Part shown: positions 14,113 through 22,308 of the stretch, piece after piece | Position numbering within the stretch: the first letter of the stretch is position 1 | How the letters are laid out: every line of letters starts with the position of its first letter | IMG/VR virus record: IMGVR_UViG_3300042502_000108 | Location: 1 to 30,063 of that record | Length of the DNA: 30,063 nucleotides | DNA from: a virus | Reading direction: 5' to 3' (one strand) | Translations under genes and position numbers: made by a program | The notes under the pieces: model-generated | Databases searched by the model: none | Seen by the model: the letters and a program-made list of their open reading frames with translations, nothing else | Told to the model about the DNA's origin: nothing

Positions 14113-17100
14113 ATGTTAACATCTGGATTATATGGAAAGGAGTTCTCTAATTCGTTTAATTCAGCTATTGCTGCACCAGCACAGAAAATAAAGCCAAAAG
14201 TTATTATTAAGTGGTTGGATAGCCGACATCTTGATAACCTAGTTGTCACAACAAATGATGCTCCCGCAAATACAGCCTACCCATCTCGGGGCTTCTTCTT
14301 CCCAGTCTCGGAAGCTTTTAACGGAATTAAAAGACAGTCATTCACTTGGGGAGTTGCTGGTGCTAAAGATATAAATGGCGATGTGATTAAGGCAGATGGT
14401 AGTTGGTATGCAATGCCATCGCTTACTACTAACGATTTGTCTAACACACAAATTGGAAGCAGCCTTGAATTTGGTTGGTGGTCAAATAGTGTAAGTAGTG
14501 CTAATACTCATGCTACATATAGTGGATATGGGTTTGCTACTGACCCATATCTTCAAGCAACCTTTACAACAAGAAAAGTAAATAAAATTAGAGTTGTAAC
14601 ATCTGAGTTTAATGGTCAAGTATCAACATATACTGTTGAAGCTTTTGACGGTTCATTAAATTTAGTATTTAGTGAATTGGGTGTAATACCGAATGGTAGT
14701 TACTATACGGACCATGTTCTATCAAGCGCATTGTCTACCCAGGATATTTCAAAAATTAAAGTAACAATCCATTCAACAGTATACCCAGAAGATTATGCAA
14801 GAATTCAAGAAATAGTTCCAATGTATGAAATTGACATCAGTGACTATATTATTTCGTACTCAGTAAATAGAACTCGTGATGTCCATTCTACCAGTTTACC
14901 AATCGGTGGGTCAGAAACTGCTGTTGTTGATTTAACATTAGATAACACAACGAAAGTTTTTAATCTTTTTAATACTTCATCTCTTTATGGTAAATATATG
15001 GTAAAGGATTTAGAAGTTGAGGTATATACTGGTTGGAGAATTAAGAAGCCAAGTAGTGATAATATCAATGCATCATTTTTACAGACTCAGCTTGTTAGCA
15101 ATATTTCAAACACGGCTATGTCATTTACTGTTTTGGATAAGTCCAATATCCCTGCTGGCGGTGCTGGGGATGAGTTTGTTGTTGTAATTAATTATGGAAC
15201 ACAGTCCGAGGAAACAATTCTTTGCTCTTCAGTGAATAGTTCTGGGGTGGTAACAGTGTCACAGCGAGGGTATGGCGGAACTATTCCTAAAGCCCATAGT
15301 GCTGGGAGTATTGTCCGTTTTGATATTTATGAATATGTAAAAAATGGGACATTCTATGTTGATGAATGGTCAATAGGTACAGATATGACAGTGAGTGCTA
15401 ACTTGCAAGACTGGACAAAGTTCTTGTCTGAAAGAACCATTAATTATGGTTTCTTTTTACAGAATGTTTATGCGGATGATGCCGTTCAAAATCTTTTATT
15501 AAGAGCGAACTTCCCAAAAGCAGATATTAAAAAGTTACAAAGCTATAAGCATGGGGCTCGTGAAAGAGGGGCTGTTGCATTGTATTCCTTCAATGAAGAT
15601 ACCGTTGATAGGAGTGGTAATAATATCATTCCAGCCTCGGGGTTGAGGGCACGATTTTGGGGGATGCCAGCAAACAAAAAAGATGTTTCTGTTAAGGATA
15701 TTTTAGCAGATGCTATTGATAAAGAATTATCCCCATTGGACAAAGCTCTCGGAGAAAAGAGTTTCACATCCCCTACTATTACGGTGCTTTCTAAATCAAT
15801 ATCAACATCTAGTACATATGCTCTAAATTTAGATAATTACACTTTTACTGGAACTGATGGGACTGTTTATTCCGAATATTTTAATGGTGTATTTGATGGC
15901 TATTATATACCAACAGATTCTGGTTTACAACAAATCGTAATTAGAATAGCATACGGTGGAGTTAGAGTATATTTGGATGATGTTGTAATTCTTAATCGTT
16001 GGAATATCACTACAACTTCTACAAGATTTGCTTCAAGCTCAGTTAATCTTACTGCGGGTGTCCCAAGAAAGATAAGAATTGAATTTTATCATTCTTTTAA
16101 TACTGGTGGAGTTGCTTCGTTTGATATTATCCTTTACAAAGCATTAGATGGTGGGTCAGATGTCTTGGTGGGTGCAAGTGAGTGCTGCACGATTGTTGCG
16201 CTGGATAGTATCGGGACGAAAGACCCGTCTAGAGTACTCACTACTGCAGATGCCAATAACCATCGGAACAATGCGATATATATTGATTCACCAAAATTAA
16301 GTCAACCTTCGTTTTTAATTTCTGATGTAAATGACAAATCGGTTTTACTGGAATCAAATTCATACATCAGAATACCTAGCCATGCAAGCATTGATGTAAC
16401 TGTTGATGAAAGATGGTCAATTGAATTCTATGGGAAATTCCATAATGGAGTATTCAGTAGCGATGGAGAGTATTTAAGTTGTTGGAATAATTCAACATCT
16501 ACTGCTGGTTTTGAATTTTTTAATAACTCTACATCTCATGGGTTTAAAGTTAAAGCACTTGCTAACTCTACTGTTACAACAGAAACTGTTTCTTCCAACA
16601 CTGCATTGTCTAATTCTTCGCCTTCACATCTGATTGCTACTTTTGATGGGGATAATCTTAAGTATTATGTTAACGGTGCCCTAGTAGACACTGAGGTTGT
16701 TGATGGAACCATTGTTTCTTGGGCTTCAAAGCCAATTACGATTGGTGGGAGAGGGGCAACATACACTGCTGGTGCAGAAGTAGCTCCAGCGACAATTAGA
16801 AGTCTTTATGCTGATGAGTTTGCTATTTATAATGAATGCCTTACTCCTAATGAAGTAAGTGATAGATATACTGAGGCAAGGATGCAGCCTCTTACTCAAT
16901 TTGCATTCTTGTATGGTAATGAGGATTCTATCAGAGGAATTATGGATGGGATTACATTTGCCGATATGGGTCGTGTTTATGTTGATGAAACTGATTGTGC
17001 AAGGTATGAACATTATTACAGGTTCTTTGAATCTACAATTAATCAACATGCTGTTGTTCAAACAACAATTAGTGATTCAACTAATATAATTCAAGCTGAT

Positions 17101-18024
17101 TATGTAGTTGCTCTGCAATGTAATAAAGTTGTTGTTCCAGTGAGTGGTATTCAGACATCTTCATCTTCGGTACAAAATTTGTGGACAGCTCCAGATAACG
17201 CTTCATTGGCAGTCACTGCTCTCACAGCAAATATTGCAAGTAATACAAGCGGGATTGATTCTGCTATGTATGTTACTACTACATTAGACCCAGTTTACCC
17301 AGACAGCGGCTATCTTAAAATTGATGACGAAATTATTAAGTACATCTCAAAAACAGCGGTATCTTTCAATGGATTAGAGCGTGGACAGTTTCAAACAACT
17401 GCTGCTGCTCATACCTCTGGGACTAAGGTTAGGGAATCTAGATATTATGACCTTAAATTTGATAAGTCACCAGCTTATAATATTAAGAGTCCATTTGTTT
17501 CTTCAATTCTTTTTGATTCCCCAGCCCGAGTTGAAATATCTAGATATTTACCATACGCATATGGCGCTGAATTAATTGTTTCTGCAACTAATGATGTTGA
17601 AATAGGTAAGCTCGCTTGGTTGCAAGGGACAAACCCAGAAACACAATATCCTTATGCAACAACTATTGGTGGAACTGCTGTTGTAATGAGCGAGCAGAAC
17701 TTACAGGTTAAAGAGCAGTCTGCTTCAACAAATGTTAGCATTAAAAAATACGGGGTTAAAGATTTAACGATACAGAGTCCATTCATTACAAACTCTGTAC
17801 ATGCTAAAAAGCTTGCTGACTTTATTATTGAAAAAACGCAAATACCAGTCCCAATTATTAATGTATCAGTTACGGCAATGCCGAAAGTCCAATTAGGTGA
17901 TAGAATTAGAATAACAGCGCTTAATGCGTTAGATATAGTTAATACTGATTACTGGGTTATTTCTCATAGTACAGCTATTGGGGATACTGTAACCCAGAAT
18001 TTAATCCTACGAGGTGTTTCTTAA
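14113..18024 (+). CDS. Tail hub/adsorption protein with PA14-like and LamG-like domains
   Basis: 1303 residues, likely the central tail-tip protein. About residues 115-235 resemble a discoidin-like beta-sandwich (WWSNSVSSANTHATYSG, then PYLQATFTTRKVNKIRVVTS). A hub-like segment starts near 242 (ISDYIISYSVNRTRDVHST, then TAVVDLTLDN). Residues about 568-670 fit a PA14 domain (GVYSEYFNG-like start, V-R-V-Y-L-D-D core). Residues about 749-915 fit a LamG/concanavalin-like domain (YIRIPSH, WSIEFYGKF, HLIATFDG, YYVNGALVD, DEFAIYNECLT). From about 1139 to the end is a hub C-terminus with PIINVSVTAMPKVQLGDRIR, then D-Y-W-V-I-S-H-S. PA14 and LamG modules usually bind carbohydrates, so the hub probably also grips the cell surface. 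Domain limits are approximate. ATG 14113 directly follows the previous stop. Confidence 0.72.
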   Translation: MLTSGLYGKEFSNSFNSAIAAPAQKIKPKVIIKWLDSRHLDNLVVTTNDAPANTAYPSRGFFFPVSEAFNGIKRQSFTWGVAGAKDINGDVIKADGSWYAMPSLTTNDLSNTQIGSSLEFGWWSNSVSSANTHATYSGYGFATDPYLQATFTTRKVNKIRVVTSEFNGQVSTYTVEAFDGSLNLVFSELGVIPNGSYYTDHVLSSALSTQDISKIKVTIHSTVYPEDYARIQEIVPMYEIDISDYIISYSVNRTRDVHSTSLPIGGSETAVVDLTLDNTTKVFNLFNTSSLYGKYMVKDLEVEVYTGWRIKKPSSDNINASFLQTQLVSNISNTAMSFTVLDKSNIPAGGAGDEFVVVINYGTQSEETILCSSVNSSGVVTVSQRGYGGTIPKAHSAGSIVRFDIYEYVKNGTFYVDEWSIGTDMTVSANLQDWTKFLSERTINYGFFLQNVYADDAVQNLLLRANFPKADIKKLQSYKHGARERGAVALYSFNEDTVDRSGNNIIPASGLRARFWGMPANKKDVSVKDILADAIDKELSPLDKALGEKSFTSPTITVLSKSISTSSTYALNLDNYTFTGTDGTVYSEYFNGVFDGYYIPTDSGLQQIVIRIAYGGVRVYLDDVVILNRWNITTTSTRFASSSVNLTAGVPRKIRIEFYHSFNTGGVASFDIILYKALDGGSDVLVGASECCTIVALDSIGTKDPSRVLTTADANNHRNNAIYIDSPKLSQPSFLISDVNDKSVLLESNSYIRIPSHASIDVTVDERWSIEFYGKFHNGVFSSDGEYLSCWNNSTSTAGFEFFNNSTSHGFKVKALANSTVTTETVSSNTALSNSSPSHLIATFDGDNLKYYVNGALVDTEVVDGTIVSWASKPITIGGRGATYTAGAEVAPATIRSLYADEFAIYNECLTPNEVSDRYTEARMQPLTQFAFLYGNEDSIRGIMDGITFADMGRVYVDETDCARYEHYYRFFESTINQHAVVQTTISDSTNIIQADYVVALQCNKVVVPVSGIQTSSSSVQNLWTAPDNASLAVTALTANIASNTSGIDSAMYVTTTLDPVYPDSGYLKIDDEIIKYISKTAVSFNGLERGQFQTTAAAHTSGTKVRESRYYDLKFDKSPAYNIKSPFVSSILFDSPARVEISRYLPYAYGAELIVSATNDVEIGKLAWLQGTNPETQYPYATTIGGTAVVMSEQNLQVKEQSASTNVSIKKYGVKDLTIQSPFITNSVHAKKLADFIIEKTQIPVPIINVSVTAMPKVQLGDRIRITALNALDIVNTDYWVISHSTAIGDTVTQNLILRGVS

Positions 18025-19688
18025 TGGCTAGTGAAAATACTATTTACTTCTACCCTGGTCAGGGTGGTCACTCCCATGATGGAGAAAACTCCAGTTTTAT
18101 TGATACCACTAAATATTCTTTGTTTGATTTTTCTTGGGGTTTATTAGGCGATCCATCCCGTATTGCATCTCAGACAACGAATTATAATTCATTCCAAAAT
18201 TTTATTGTAGAAACAGTTAATAATGCGGTATTGAAACCTGCTGGTTTAATCCTGCAACCAGGGACTGTCAATGGTGATTCAGATATTATTTCTAATTCTA
18301 TTTCTACCAAGCTAATTGCTGCAGATGCTATTACTGCAAATGAGATTGCTGCTAATACTATTACAGCAAATGAAATTGCTGCTAACACAATTACAGCAGG
18401 TCAGATTGCTGCAGGGGCTATCACTGCAGATGAGTTAGCTGCAAATATTGTTCTTGTCAATAATGTTATCTCAAGTAGTAATTACAGCCCAGGAGTTTCA
18501 GGATGGTCTATTAATAGCAACGGGGCAGCTGAATTTGCAAATACCTCCATTAGAGGAACGATAACTGCTAACTCTGTTACTACCCCAGGAATTGATATTG
18601 ATTCAAGCGGGAACCTTACATCAAATGCTAGCACTTTTGGTATTTATGCCAATGGCGCTATATTCACATCATCTAATAATTTTAGAGTTGACGCATCTGG
18701 AAATTTAACAGCAAACAATGCATCTATTACAGGGACAATTAATGCTACCGATGGATATATTGGTGATTGGGAGATAGGCGGCGAAGACATTATATCAGGA
18801 GATGGAGGAATGATGCTTCACTCCAAAACAGGTCCTGGGGACTCTTCATTCCTAATTGCTCAGGAAGTGGAGGGGACATTCGCATCAATTATGTCAGACG
18901 GATCAATTACATTAGGGAATGATGCTACTGGTACATCAATGGTCATAACTGCTGCAAGTCTAGTTGTGAATGATTCAATAAGCAGGTCAACCACGATAAC
19001 TGGTGGTGGAATATCTGGAAATCTTGGTTATGTAGCAGTTAATGGTCTAAATTCGTCTGGAGATGTATATGTTGGTCTAAGTACTCTGAGTTCTTATTCA
19101 TTTCATTCAGGGGGCACCATCACTGCTACTACCTCTGTAGGTGTGACTAGTGGGACTAATAGTGTTATTATTGAAGCAGGCAATATAGAGATAAAGAAAA
19201 CTGGTGGTGGGACAGCACCAATTTATATCAACCGTGAAAGAGCTGGGACAAATAAGAACTACTGCGTTTTTGCGCTAGGAGTTGCCGAAGGCGGCGCAGT
19301 AATTGGTTCTATTGCACAGTCTAATACTACTCATACGCAGTATAATACCACTTCAGATAGCCGACTAAAAATCAATGTAGACAAACCTTACGATGCTCTT
19401 GCCGTGACTAACTCATTAATGCCTAGAATCTATAAAATGCGTCTGTCTGCAGAAAATGAAAAAGATGATGAGTACTTTGGGTTTTTTGCTCAAGAGCTTT
19501 ACGAGGTCTATCCTCAAGCAGTAAGTATTGGAATAGACGCTTCAGAGCAAAATATTGATTTAGTCAAAATGGACCCTTGGAGTGTTGACTATTCAAAACT
19601 CACCCCCCTTCTAGCTAAAGCTATCCAAGAACTCTGTATAAAAGTAGAAGTTTTAGAGCAAAAAGTGGTGGAGTTAGAAAGTAACTAA
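18024..19688 (+). CDS. Tail fibre with C-terminal S74 intramolecular chaperone
   Basis: 554 residues. The N-terminus (FYPGQGGHSHDG) is typical of fibres attached to actinophage tail hubs. Residues 102-141 hold four 10-residue repeats of the (A/T)ITANEIAAN kind, a likely trimeric shaft, followed by glycine/serine/asparagine-rich beta-helical sequence to about 440. The C-terminus (about 444-554) is an intramolecular chaperone of peptidase family S74: TSDSRLKINV, then FGFFAQELYEVYPQAV, then VDYSKLTPLLAKAIQEL and a terminal coiled coil. In this family Ser and a Lys five residues later cleave the chaperone off after trimer folding; here S444 and K449 fit, predicting release of 111 residues. ATG 18024 shares a base with the hub stop (TAATG). 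Confidence 0.85.
   Translation: MASENTIYFYPGQGGHSHDGENSSFIDTTKYSLFDFSWGLLGDPSRIASQTTNYNSFQNFIVETVNNAVLKPAGLILQPGTVNGDSDIISNSISTKLIAADAITANEIAANTITANEIAANTITAGQIAAGAITADELAANIVLVNNVISSSNYSPGVSGWSINSNGAAEFANTSIRGTITANSVTTPGIDIDSSGNLTSNASTFGIYANGAIFTSSNNFRVDASGNLTANNASITGTINATDGYIGDWEIGGEDIISGDGGMMLHSKTGPGDSSFLIAQEVEGTFASIMSDGSITLGNDATGTSMVITAASLVVNDSISRSTTITGGGISGNLGYVAVNGLNSSGDVYVGLSTLSSYSFHSGGTITATTSVGVTSGTNSVIIEAGNIEIKKTGGGTAPIYINRERAGTNKNYCVFALGVAEGGAVIGSIAQSNTTHTQYNTTSDSRLKINVDKPYDALAVTNSLMPRIYKMRLSAENEKDDEYFGFFAQELYEVYPQAVSIGIDASEQNIDLVKMDPWSVDYSKLTPLLAKAIQELCIKVEVLEQKVVELESN
18327..18446 (+). repeat. Four 30-base repeats in the fibre shaft
   Basis: Four consecutive 30-base units encode AITANEIAAN, TITANEIAAN, TITAGQIAAG and AITADELAAN. 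This is an in-frame protein repeat of the fibre shaft. Confidence 0.85.
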
Positions 19689-19744
19689 TAACTGTACTAT
19701 ATATGGTTAATCTTTATATAATACATACGACAACAGAAATGAGG

Positions 19745-19750
19745 TATAAT
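19745..19750 (+). promoter_or_regulatory. Probable -10 TATAAT directly before ATG 19757
   Basis: A perfect TATAAT lies six bases before the ATG, with another TATAAT at 19717-19722 in the same AT-rich 68-base gap. There is no clear -35 box. GAGG at 19741-19744 is 12 bases from the ATG, far for a Shine-Dalgarno. A leaderless message is likely. Confidence 0.45.
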
Positions 19751-19756
19751 AGATAA

Positions 19757-20434
19757 ATGGCTTACGAGAACTATACACAAATTTCATGGACTGATGGAAC
19801 CCCAATTACTGGGGATAGATTGCAACAAATGTCTACTAATATCCAGCAAGTTAAGGAATCTACTGACGATAACCCCCAAGGTGTAAAGAAACTAAAAACG
19901 GTTACTAGCACAGTTGGACCGTTCTCCGATTTCCAGTCTGCTCATGAGATTATTAGTTTAAAAGATGATTCTGGCACTGGTGGTGGGGATAATCGTGTAA
20001 CTATTGGGGCTAGTCGTTACTATCGTGTAACAGTTAATTTTCCAGGTTTTACAGTTGATACTAAAGGTGCTGAAGATAGCACCTATGTATTGACTATCCG
20101 TTCAGGCATATCAGGTAGTGCTAATACTGTTATCAGCACTTCGTCTTTCATTGCTCCACCATTCACTTTTATTGATGTCTCAACGCTTGGAGCTAACGCA
20201 ACAATTGCTAATAATGTTTTGCGTAATAACTCTTATGATTCTAAATTTGGCGCTGGGGTTTATTCTGTAGTTTTAGCAAGCAATGTTTCTGGGTTTCAAA
20301 ATGGTTCATTCTTTGCTGCTGTTGATAGAACTACTGGCGCATCATCCAATAACTTACCAGCGTACTCTGTTGTTGCTTCTAGCGGGACTATTCCTCTGCA
20401 GATGTATGTTGAAGATATTGGTGGGGTTGTATAA
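19757..20434 (+). CDS. Minor virion structural protein
   Basis: 225 residues. The N-terminus MAYENYTQISWTDGTPITG with RLQQMSTNIQQVKE...DNPQGV is a motif seen in structural proteins of actinobacterial phages encoded after the fibre genes. The rest is beta-rich (YYRVTVNFPGFTV, STYVLTIRSG, YSVVLASNVSG, PLQMYVEDIGG) and looks like a jelly-roll or similar beta-sandwich, suitable for a decoration or receptor-contact protein. No catalytic motif or signal peptide is seen. It follows a 68-base gap with TATAAT boxes and lacks a well-spaced Shine-Dalgarno, so it may be made from its own leaderless transcript. Structural assignment is from the N-terminal motif and position. Confidence 0.6.
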   Translation: MAYENYTQISWTDGTPITGDRLQQMSTNIQQVKESTDDNPQGVKKLKTVTSTVGPFSDFQSAHEIISLKDDSGTGGGDNRVTIGASRYYRVTVNFPGFTVDTKGAEDSTYVLTIRSGISGSANTVISTSSFIAPPFTFIDVSTLGANATIANNVLRNNSYDSKFGAGVYSVVLASNVSGFQNGSFFAAVDRTTGASSNNLPAYSVVASSGTIPLQMYVEDIGGVV

Positions 20435-20440
20435 TATAAT
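20430..20440 (+). promoter_or_regulatory. Overlapping TATAAT boxes before the HNH gene
   Basis: TATAATATAAT holds two overlapping consensus -10 boxes (20430-20435 and 20435-20440), straddling the end of the previous gene. The first ends eight bases before ATG 20444, again fitting a leaderless start; there is no Shine-Dalgarno. Confidence 0.45.
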
Positions 20441-20443
20441 AAA

Positions 20444-20869
20444 ATGGGTTTAGCTTCTAAAAGAAAAGACATTGATTGGTCAACGAAATTTCTTTCTGGA
20501 GAAGACAGTCCTAATTATAATGGTGGAAAGTATATTGACGATAAAGGATATGTTCGGGTATTAAAGCCAGATCATCCTAAGAACATTCGTGGTTATACTT
20601 ATGAGCATAGGCTTGTAATTGAACAATATTTGGGCAGGTATTTACAGCCTTGGGAAACTGTTCATCACATTAATGAAATTAAAGTAGACAATCGTTTGTC
20701 TAATCTATTCTTATGCACTCCGCAAGAGCATAGCGCCTTGCATAAGGAAGGGAATAAGATGTCAGATAGTCATCGTGCTAAAATGAGGGAAACTGCTAAC
20801 AAAGTAAAACCTCATACTAAAAAGAAAAATGCATCAAGAGCTATAATTATTAAAAAAAGACTCCCATAG
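20444..20869 (+). CDS. Free-standing HNH homing endonuclease
   Basis: 141 residues. The core YEHRLVIEQYLGRYLQPWE, then HHINEIKVDNRLSNLFL, is a textbook HNH_3-type nuclease: H74-H75 with N77, D82-N83, N-L nearby and H96 (EHSALHK) as the last metal/catalytic histidine. A SPNYNGGKYIDDKGYVRV segment precedes it, as in many phage HNH enzymes, and the C-terminus is a basic tail likely to bind DNA (MSDSHRAKMRETANKVK, then KKKN). Such genes are selfish elements that cut related phage genomes lacking them. It lies between the last structural gene and the early operon, nine bases after the previous stop, and is not inside another gene. All HNH residues appear intact, so it is probably active. Confidence 0.88.
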   Translation: MGLASKRKDIDWSTKFLSGEDSPNYNGGKYIDDKGYVRVLKPDHPKNIRGYTYEHRLVIEQYLGRYLQPWETVHHINEIKVDNRLSNLFLCTPQEHSALHKEGNKMSDSHRAKMRETANKVKPHTKKKNASRAIIIKKRLP

Positions 20870-20875
20870 CAACTT

Positions 20876-20903
20876 TTGACATATCATTGTGATATGCTGT
20901 AAA
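20876..20903 (+). promoter_or_regulatory. Early-operon promoter with palindromic operator
   Basis: A perfect TTGACA (20876-20881) is followed after 16 bases by TGTAAA (20898-20903). Alternatively TG-A-TATGCT (20890-20898) is an extended -10 like the others here. The perfect inverted repeat CATATCATTGTGATATG (20880-20896, 7-base arms, 3-base centre) fills the spacer. AAAGGAG follows before ATG 20922. This looks like a regulated promoter for the replication genes. Confidence 0.6.
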
Positions 20904-20921
20904 GAACCCAAAGGAGTCCTT

Positions 20922-22088
20922 ATGAAAGTTTGTGCAGGTGAAGGTTGTGGAATAGAGTTTGAACCACAAACAGCGAATCATAAATACGCTGACAAATTGT
21001 GTCGTCAATCAATTGATATTAATGGTTTATGTAAACATAGAAGGGATAATGGATTGTTTGATACGCAACCAGACCCATTGACTGGATCAATTCCATCCAA
21101 TGATAGTGAATTGAGGCTTTCCTATAATAAGCTTCTTAGTGAATACACAAAGTTGAAAACAAAGAGTGATGATTTAGCTGGTGCTATCTATCGTGCTGTA
21201 AAAGAAGATATTGAAACAATTAAGTATGTACCAGTGAACAAGCCAAAGTTTGATAGAAAAACTAAGGGCGAAGAAGTCGCTGTTGCAGTTCTAGCAGACT
21301 GGCAACTTGCCAAGGTCACTCCTGATTATAATTCTAAAGTTTGTGAAGAGCGTATTGAGCTTTTTGCTGAGAAGGTAATTCAACTTACCGAAATCCAAAG
21401 AAAAGATCACCCTGTTAAGGAACTTAGAATTTGGGCTTTGGGAGATATTATTGAAGGTGAGTTGATTTTCCCAGGTCAATCATTCTTAGTTGATGGTGGT
21501 TTGTATAGACAAATCACTGTTGATGGTCCACGCATCATGAAGAATTTTATTAACAAGATGTTGGAAAACTTTGAGAAAGTAACATTTGTTGGTGTTATTG
21601 GTAATCATGGTTCTATTGGTGGTCGTGCAAGACGAGACCATGACCCTGAAACTAATGGTGACAGAATGCTTTATCGTATCACTCAATTAATGTTTGAAAA
21701 AGAAAAGCGTGTTGAGTTTAAAATTCCTGATGGTCGTGGTGAAAGACATTGGTATGCCGTTGACACAATTGGTAACTATAAAGCAATGCTTTGTCATGGT
21801 GATCAATTCGGTAGCCTTTCTGCCTTCCATTCGTTCCAGAAGAAAGCTTATGGTTGGAAGATTGGGGCTTTGGATGAAGACTTTGATGATATCTTCATTG
21901 GTCACTTTCATACTCCTACCAAGATGACATTCAATACTGTTCAGTTAAGAATTTCAGGGAGCCCAGAGTCAGTTAATACATATGCTGCAGAAGTTCTTGC
22001 TGCTGCTGGCAGACCATCTCAGTCACTGTATTTTGTACACCCTGAGAATGGTATTGTTACAGCCGAGTATAACTGCTGGTTAAACTAA
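20922..22088 (+). CDS. Calcineurin-like metallophosphoesterase
   Basis: 388 residues. The five metal-binding motifs of the superfamily are in order: D126 in LADWQ, D175 in LGDIIEG, N228-H229 in GNHG, H292 in LCHGDQ, and H328/H330 in GHFHTPT. The first motif is D-W-Q where D-x-H is usual. The N-terminal 40 residues resemble a zinc finger with C4, C9 and C27 but not a full set of ligands. Enzymes of this kind hydrolyse phosphodiesters in nucleic acids or small molecules; the substrate is unknown, though first position in a replication operon suggests nucleic acid. Start: ATG 20922 with AAAGGAG five bases upstream; a GTG at 20889 lies within the promoter and was rejected. Confidence 0.8.
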   Translation: MKVCAGEGCGIEFEPQTANHKYADKLCRQSIDINGLCKHRRDNGLFDTQPDPLTGSIPSNDSELRLSYNKLLSEYTKLKTKSDDLAGAIYRAVKEDIETIKYVPVNKPKFDRKTKGEEVAVAVLADWQLAKVTPDYNSKVCEERIELFAEKVIQLTEIQRKDHPVKELRIWALGDIIEGELIFPGQSFLVDGGLYRQITVDGPRIMKNFINKMLENFEKVTFVGVIGNHGSIGGRARRDHDPETNGDRMLYRITQLMFEKEKRVEFKIPDGRGERHWYAVDTIGNYKAMLCHGDQFGSLSAFHSFQKKAYGWKIGALDEDFDDIFIGHFHTPTKMTFNTVQLRISGSPESVNTYAAEVLAAAGRPSQSLYFVHPENGIVTAEYNCWLN

Positions 22089-22089
22089 C

Positions 22090-22308
22090 ATGGTAAAAGC
22101 TACTGGTATCTATTGTCAGCATTGCGCTGGGCGTATGTTTACTGGTCAACAGTATTATGCTTTCCAAAAAAACTATATTGACTTGACCTGTTTAAGATGT
22201 GCTACATCTATTGATGTAGAAGTCAAAAAGCTAAATAAAGTATTGCGGTATTTGAATTTCAAGACTGTGGAGGAACGCCATGATATCCAAGAAACCAATC
22301 GCAAATAA
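22090..22308 (+). CDS. Small zinc-ribbon protein
   Basis: 72 residues with two cysteine pairs, C9-x2-C12 and C34-x2-C37, forming a likely zinc ribbon over the first 40 residues, then a charged helical tail (EVKKLNKVLRYLNFKTVEER). No other domain is recognised. Small phage zinc ribbons often contact RNA polymerase or nucleic acid, but nothing here specifies the partner. Its ATG is one base after the metallophosphoesterase stop, implying co-translation, and its last 29 bases overlap the MerR-like gene, whose ribosome site (GGAGG) lies inside this reading frame. Confidence 0.7.
   Translation: MVKATGIYCQHCAGRMFTGQQYYAFQKNYIDLTCLRCATSIDVEVKKLNKVLRYLNFKTVEERHDIQETNRK

Noticed and set aside
20889-20921. 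GTG start at 20889 for the metallophosphoesterase
   Set aside because: It lies inside the promoter palindrome; ATG 20922 has AAAGGAG at proper spacing and begins the cysteine motif.
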